Assembly (NCBI RefSeq): GCF_004353915.1
Contig: NZ_SMRP01000003.1
Location: 124,001 to 188,000, forward strand
Direction: 5' to 3'
DNA: 64,000 nucleotides
From: Paraburkholderia silviterrae
GTDB lineage: Bacteria; Pseudomonadota; Gammaproteobacteria; Burkholderiales; Burkholderiaceae
The notes beneath the pieces were generated by a model. The model made no database searches and was not told the DNA's origin. It was given only the letters and a program-made list of their open reading frames with translations. Below are positions 62,191-64,000 of this stretch, in pieces. The stretch's first letter is position 1. Each line of letters begins with the position of its first letter. The translations under genes and the position numbers were made by a program.

Positions 62191-63187
62191 CGTGCGTGTG
62201 GCCGTGGGTGTTGTCGTTGCTGTCGTTGTCGTGACCGTGATCGTGACTGTGGCCGTGCGCGTGGCCATGGCCGTGATCGTGCTCATGCTCGTGGTCGTGC
62301 TTCTCGACCTCGACGTCGCCCGACATCACGAAGATGCGGCCCTTCATGCGCATCACTTCGATAGGCGAGCCGTAGAGCCGCGAGAGCACGGGCGCCGTGA
62401 TCACTTCATCCACGCTGCCGAGCGCCGCCACGCCGTTGCCGAGATAAAGCACGCGATCGAGCGAGTTCAGGAGCGGGTTGAGCTCATGGGCCGAGAACAG
62501 CACCGCGATGCCGAGCTCGCGCTGCACGCGGCGCACGAGTTCGACCACGCCGCGCTGGTGGTGCGGGTCGAGGCTGATGAGCGGCTCGTCGAGCAGCAGC
62601 AGCTTTGGGTCGCCGAGCAGGCATTGCGCGAGCAGCAGGCGCTGGCGCTCGCCGCCGGAAAGCTCGGAGAGCGGGCGGTCGGCGAGCTTCGAGGCGCCCA
62701 CGAGATCGAGCACGCGCGCGACGTCGGCGCGCGTGGCGGCGTCGGCGCGCGGCAGGCCCCAGCGGTGGCCATCGGCGGCCATCGCGACGAAATCGCGTCC
62801 GCGCACGCGGCGGCTCGCGAGCGCGGTGCGTGTCTGCGGCATGTAGCCGATCTTCGCGTTGCCGCGCGCCACGGGTTCGCCGAGCACGCGAATCGCGCCG
62901 TGCGCAGCGGGTACGAGGCCGAGGATCGCCCGCATCAGTGTGGTCTTGCCCGCGCCGTTCGGTCCCAGCACGCCGATGAATTCGCCCTGGTTCACCGCGA
63001 AGTTGGCGTCGCGCAGGATCGTGCGATCGCCGAGCGTGAGCGTCACGCCCGCGAGCGTGAGCACCGGCTGCGGCGCGCGGTGCGTGTCGTGCGCCGCAGC
63101 CGGTGCCGTGCGGACTTCGGTTGCGCGGTGAGAGGGCGAGGCCTCGGTCATTGCCTGGGTTCCCTGTACGGACGTTGTTACGGTCAT
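62183..63187 (-). CDS. znuC: Zinc ABC transporter ATP-binding protein with His-rich tail
   Basis: A 334-residue ATPase. Walker A is GVLGPNGAGKTTLMRAI, the signature is LSELSGGERQRLLLAQ and Walker B is LLLLDEPLISLDPHHQ. It has two additions compared with typical ZnuC: about 40 polar residues at the N-terminus and a C-terminal tail of about 45 residues very rich in His, Asp and Asn (HDHEHEHDHGHGHAHG and similar). The tail could bind zinc in the cytoplasm and modulate transport. Its start shares one base with the znuA stop (TAATG), and its end overlaps znuB. Confidence 0.94.
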   Translation of the reverse strand: MTVTTSVQGTQAMTEASPSHRATEVRTAPAAAHDTHRAPQPVLTLAGVTLTLGDRTILRDANFAVNQGEFIGVLGPNGAGKTTLMRAILGLVPAAHGAIRVLGEPVARGNAKIGYMPQTRTALASRRVRGRDFVAMAADGHRWGLPRADAATRADVARVLDLVGASKLADRPLSELSGGERQRLLLAQCLLGDPKLLLLDEPLISLDPHHQRGVVELVRRVQRELGIAVLFSAHELNPLLNSLDRVLYLGNGVAALGSVDEVITAPVLSRLYGSPIEVMRMKGRIFVMSGDVEVEKHDHEHEHDHGHGHAHGHSHDHGHDNDSNDNTHGHTHDA

Positions 63188-64000
63188 TACTTCTGCGCCA
63201 GCGCCGTTTGCAGCGCGTCGAGCTGCGCGAGCATCCAGTGCTGGAAGTTCATGCCGGCGGGTTGCGTCTCGGTCACGCTCACGGTCGGTACCTTCGACTG
63301 CTTGGCGATGCCGAGCATGCGTCGCGTCATCGCTTCCGTTGCCTGGCTGTTATAGATCAGCACACGCACGCGGCGCTCGCGCAGGTCGCGCTCGAAAGCC
63401 GCGATGTCCGACGCGCTTGCCTCGGTGTCGTTCATCGTCGCCATCTGGAAGCGCATATTGCGCATGTCCAGGCCGATCGCGTCCGACATATAGCCGAATA
63501 CCGGCTCGGTCGCCGTCACCGGCAGGCCCTTGTACTGCGCGCGCAGGGCCGCGACCTTGTCGTCGAGCGGTTTGAGCGAGCCGATAAACGTCGCAAGGTT
63601 GGCATCGTACACGCTCTTGTGCGCCGGGTCTGCTGCCCCGAGCGCGGCGCTCACGGCGCGCGCGACCGTGGGCATCGTCTGCGGGTCGTACCAGAGGTGC
63701 GGGTTGTCGCCAGCCTTCTTGCCGACCAGATCCGCCGCGACGATGACCGTGCGCTGGCCGCCGCCGGTGGCGCCGAGCAGCTTGGTCATCCACGGGTCGT
63801 AATCGGCGCCGTTGTAGACCACGACGCGCGCGTGATGCAGCGCGCGCGCGGTCTTCGGGCTCGCCTCGAACAGATGCGGGTCCTGGTCGGGGTTGCTCAG
63901 GATGCTCGTCACGTTCACGTAAGCGCCGCCGATCTGCTTGACGACATCGCCGTAGAAGTTCTCCGCCGCCACGACGTCGAGAGCGGCGCCCGGCGCGGCG
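63187..64000 (-). CDS. znuA: Zinc ABC transporter substrate-binding protein (5' part outside window)
   Basis: The C-terminal 270 residues of a cluster A-I metal-binding lipoprotein or periplasmic protein; the start lies beyond 64000. Metal ligands are visible as His in DQDPHLFEASPKT and His in DNPHLWYDPQ; further blocks are GKKAGDNPHLW, VTATEPVFGYMSDAIGL and VRVLIYNSQATEAMTRRML. First gene of znuA-znuC-znuB. No Zur box can be seen because its promoter is outside the window. Specificity for zinc rather than manganese is inferred from the operon and the His-rich ZnuC tail. Confidence 0.9.
   Translation of the reverse strand, partial: AAPGAALDVVAAENFYGDVVKQIGGAYVNVTSILSNPDQDPHLFEASPKTARALHHARVVVYNGADYDPWMTKLLGATGGGQRTVIVAADLVGKKAGDNPHLWYDPQTMPTVARAVSAALGAADPAHKSVYDANLATFIGSLKPLDDKVAALRAQYKGLPVTATEPVFGYMSDAIGLDMRNMRFQMATMNDTEASASDIAAFERDLRERRVRVLIYNSQATEAMTRRMLGIAKQSKVPTVSVTETQPAGMNFQHWMLAQLDALQTALAQK

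Overview
This looks like a chromosomal segment of a Burkholderia/Paraburkholderia-type betaproteobacterium. Support: the high-GC backbone, the run pgk-pyk-fba-purC-purE-purK-tsaC, waaF next to a small zinc-finger gene, a BpeAB-OprB-type efflux operon with its TetR repressor, and a znuACB zinc importer. I cannot name the species from the sequence alone.

Positions 1 to about 14,950 are a genomic island, visibly lower in GC than the rest. Its right edge carries a tyrosine integrase (13894-14877, minus) that abuts the 3' end of moaC; its left end lies outside the window. The cargo is largely defence-like or of unknown function: a HEPN-motif protein, three GIY-YIG proteins, an HNH protein, a serine recombinase, an XRE repressor with its own palindromic operator, a zinc-ribbon/LprI membrane protein, and about 1.4 kb of gene-free DNA filled with imperfect repeats. 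The most notable part is a six-gene co-directional cassette (8822-13851): ADP-ribosylglycohydrolase, DUF2971-like protein, two translationally coupled GIY-YIG proteins, a PIN-domain protein and a TIR/deoxyribosyltransferase-like protein with a winged-helix-like tail. I do not recognise this combination as a named system; it is the best candidate here for an undescribed defence or toxin module.

Positions 15,000 to 33,600 are core: moaC, a TPR-glycosyltransferase-like protein, a BepA-type M48 protease, a YheT-type hydrolase, waaF, lower glycolysis (pgk, pyk, fba), purine synthesis (purC, purE, purK) and the tRNA threonylcarbamoyl enzyme Sua5/TsaC.

Positions 33,600 to 54,300 hold envelope and stress functions: an SGNH lipoprotein, a sterol-desaturase-family membrane enzyme, the penicillin-binding protein DacB, a PmrA/QseB-type two-component system followed by a DegP-type protease with a PmrA-like box in its promoter, a Gln/Pro-rich secreted protein, a GlxA-type AraC regulator divergent from a cysteine hydrolase, and the RND efflux operon with an AcrR-like operator.

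Positions 54,300 to 64,000 hold a xanthine/urate permease, xylulokinase, frmB behind a truncated remnant of frmA, a Phd-type antitoxin with a PIN protein lacking key acidic residues, a CapV-like patatin phospholipase, an octanucleotide repeat, and znuBCA (znuA runs off the window). Most very long open frames opposite the core genes are high-GC shadows and are not annotated.
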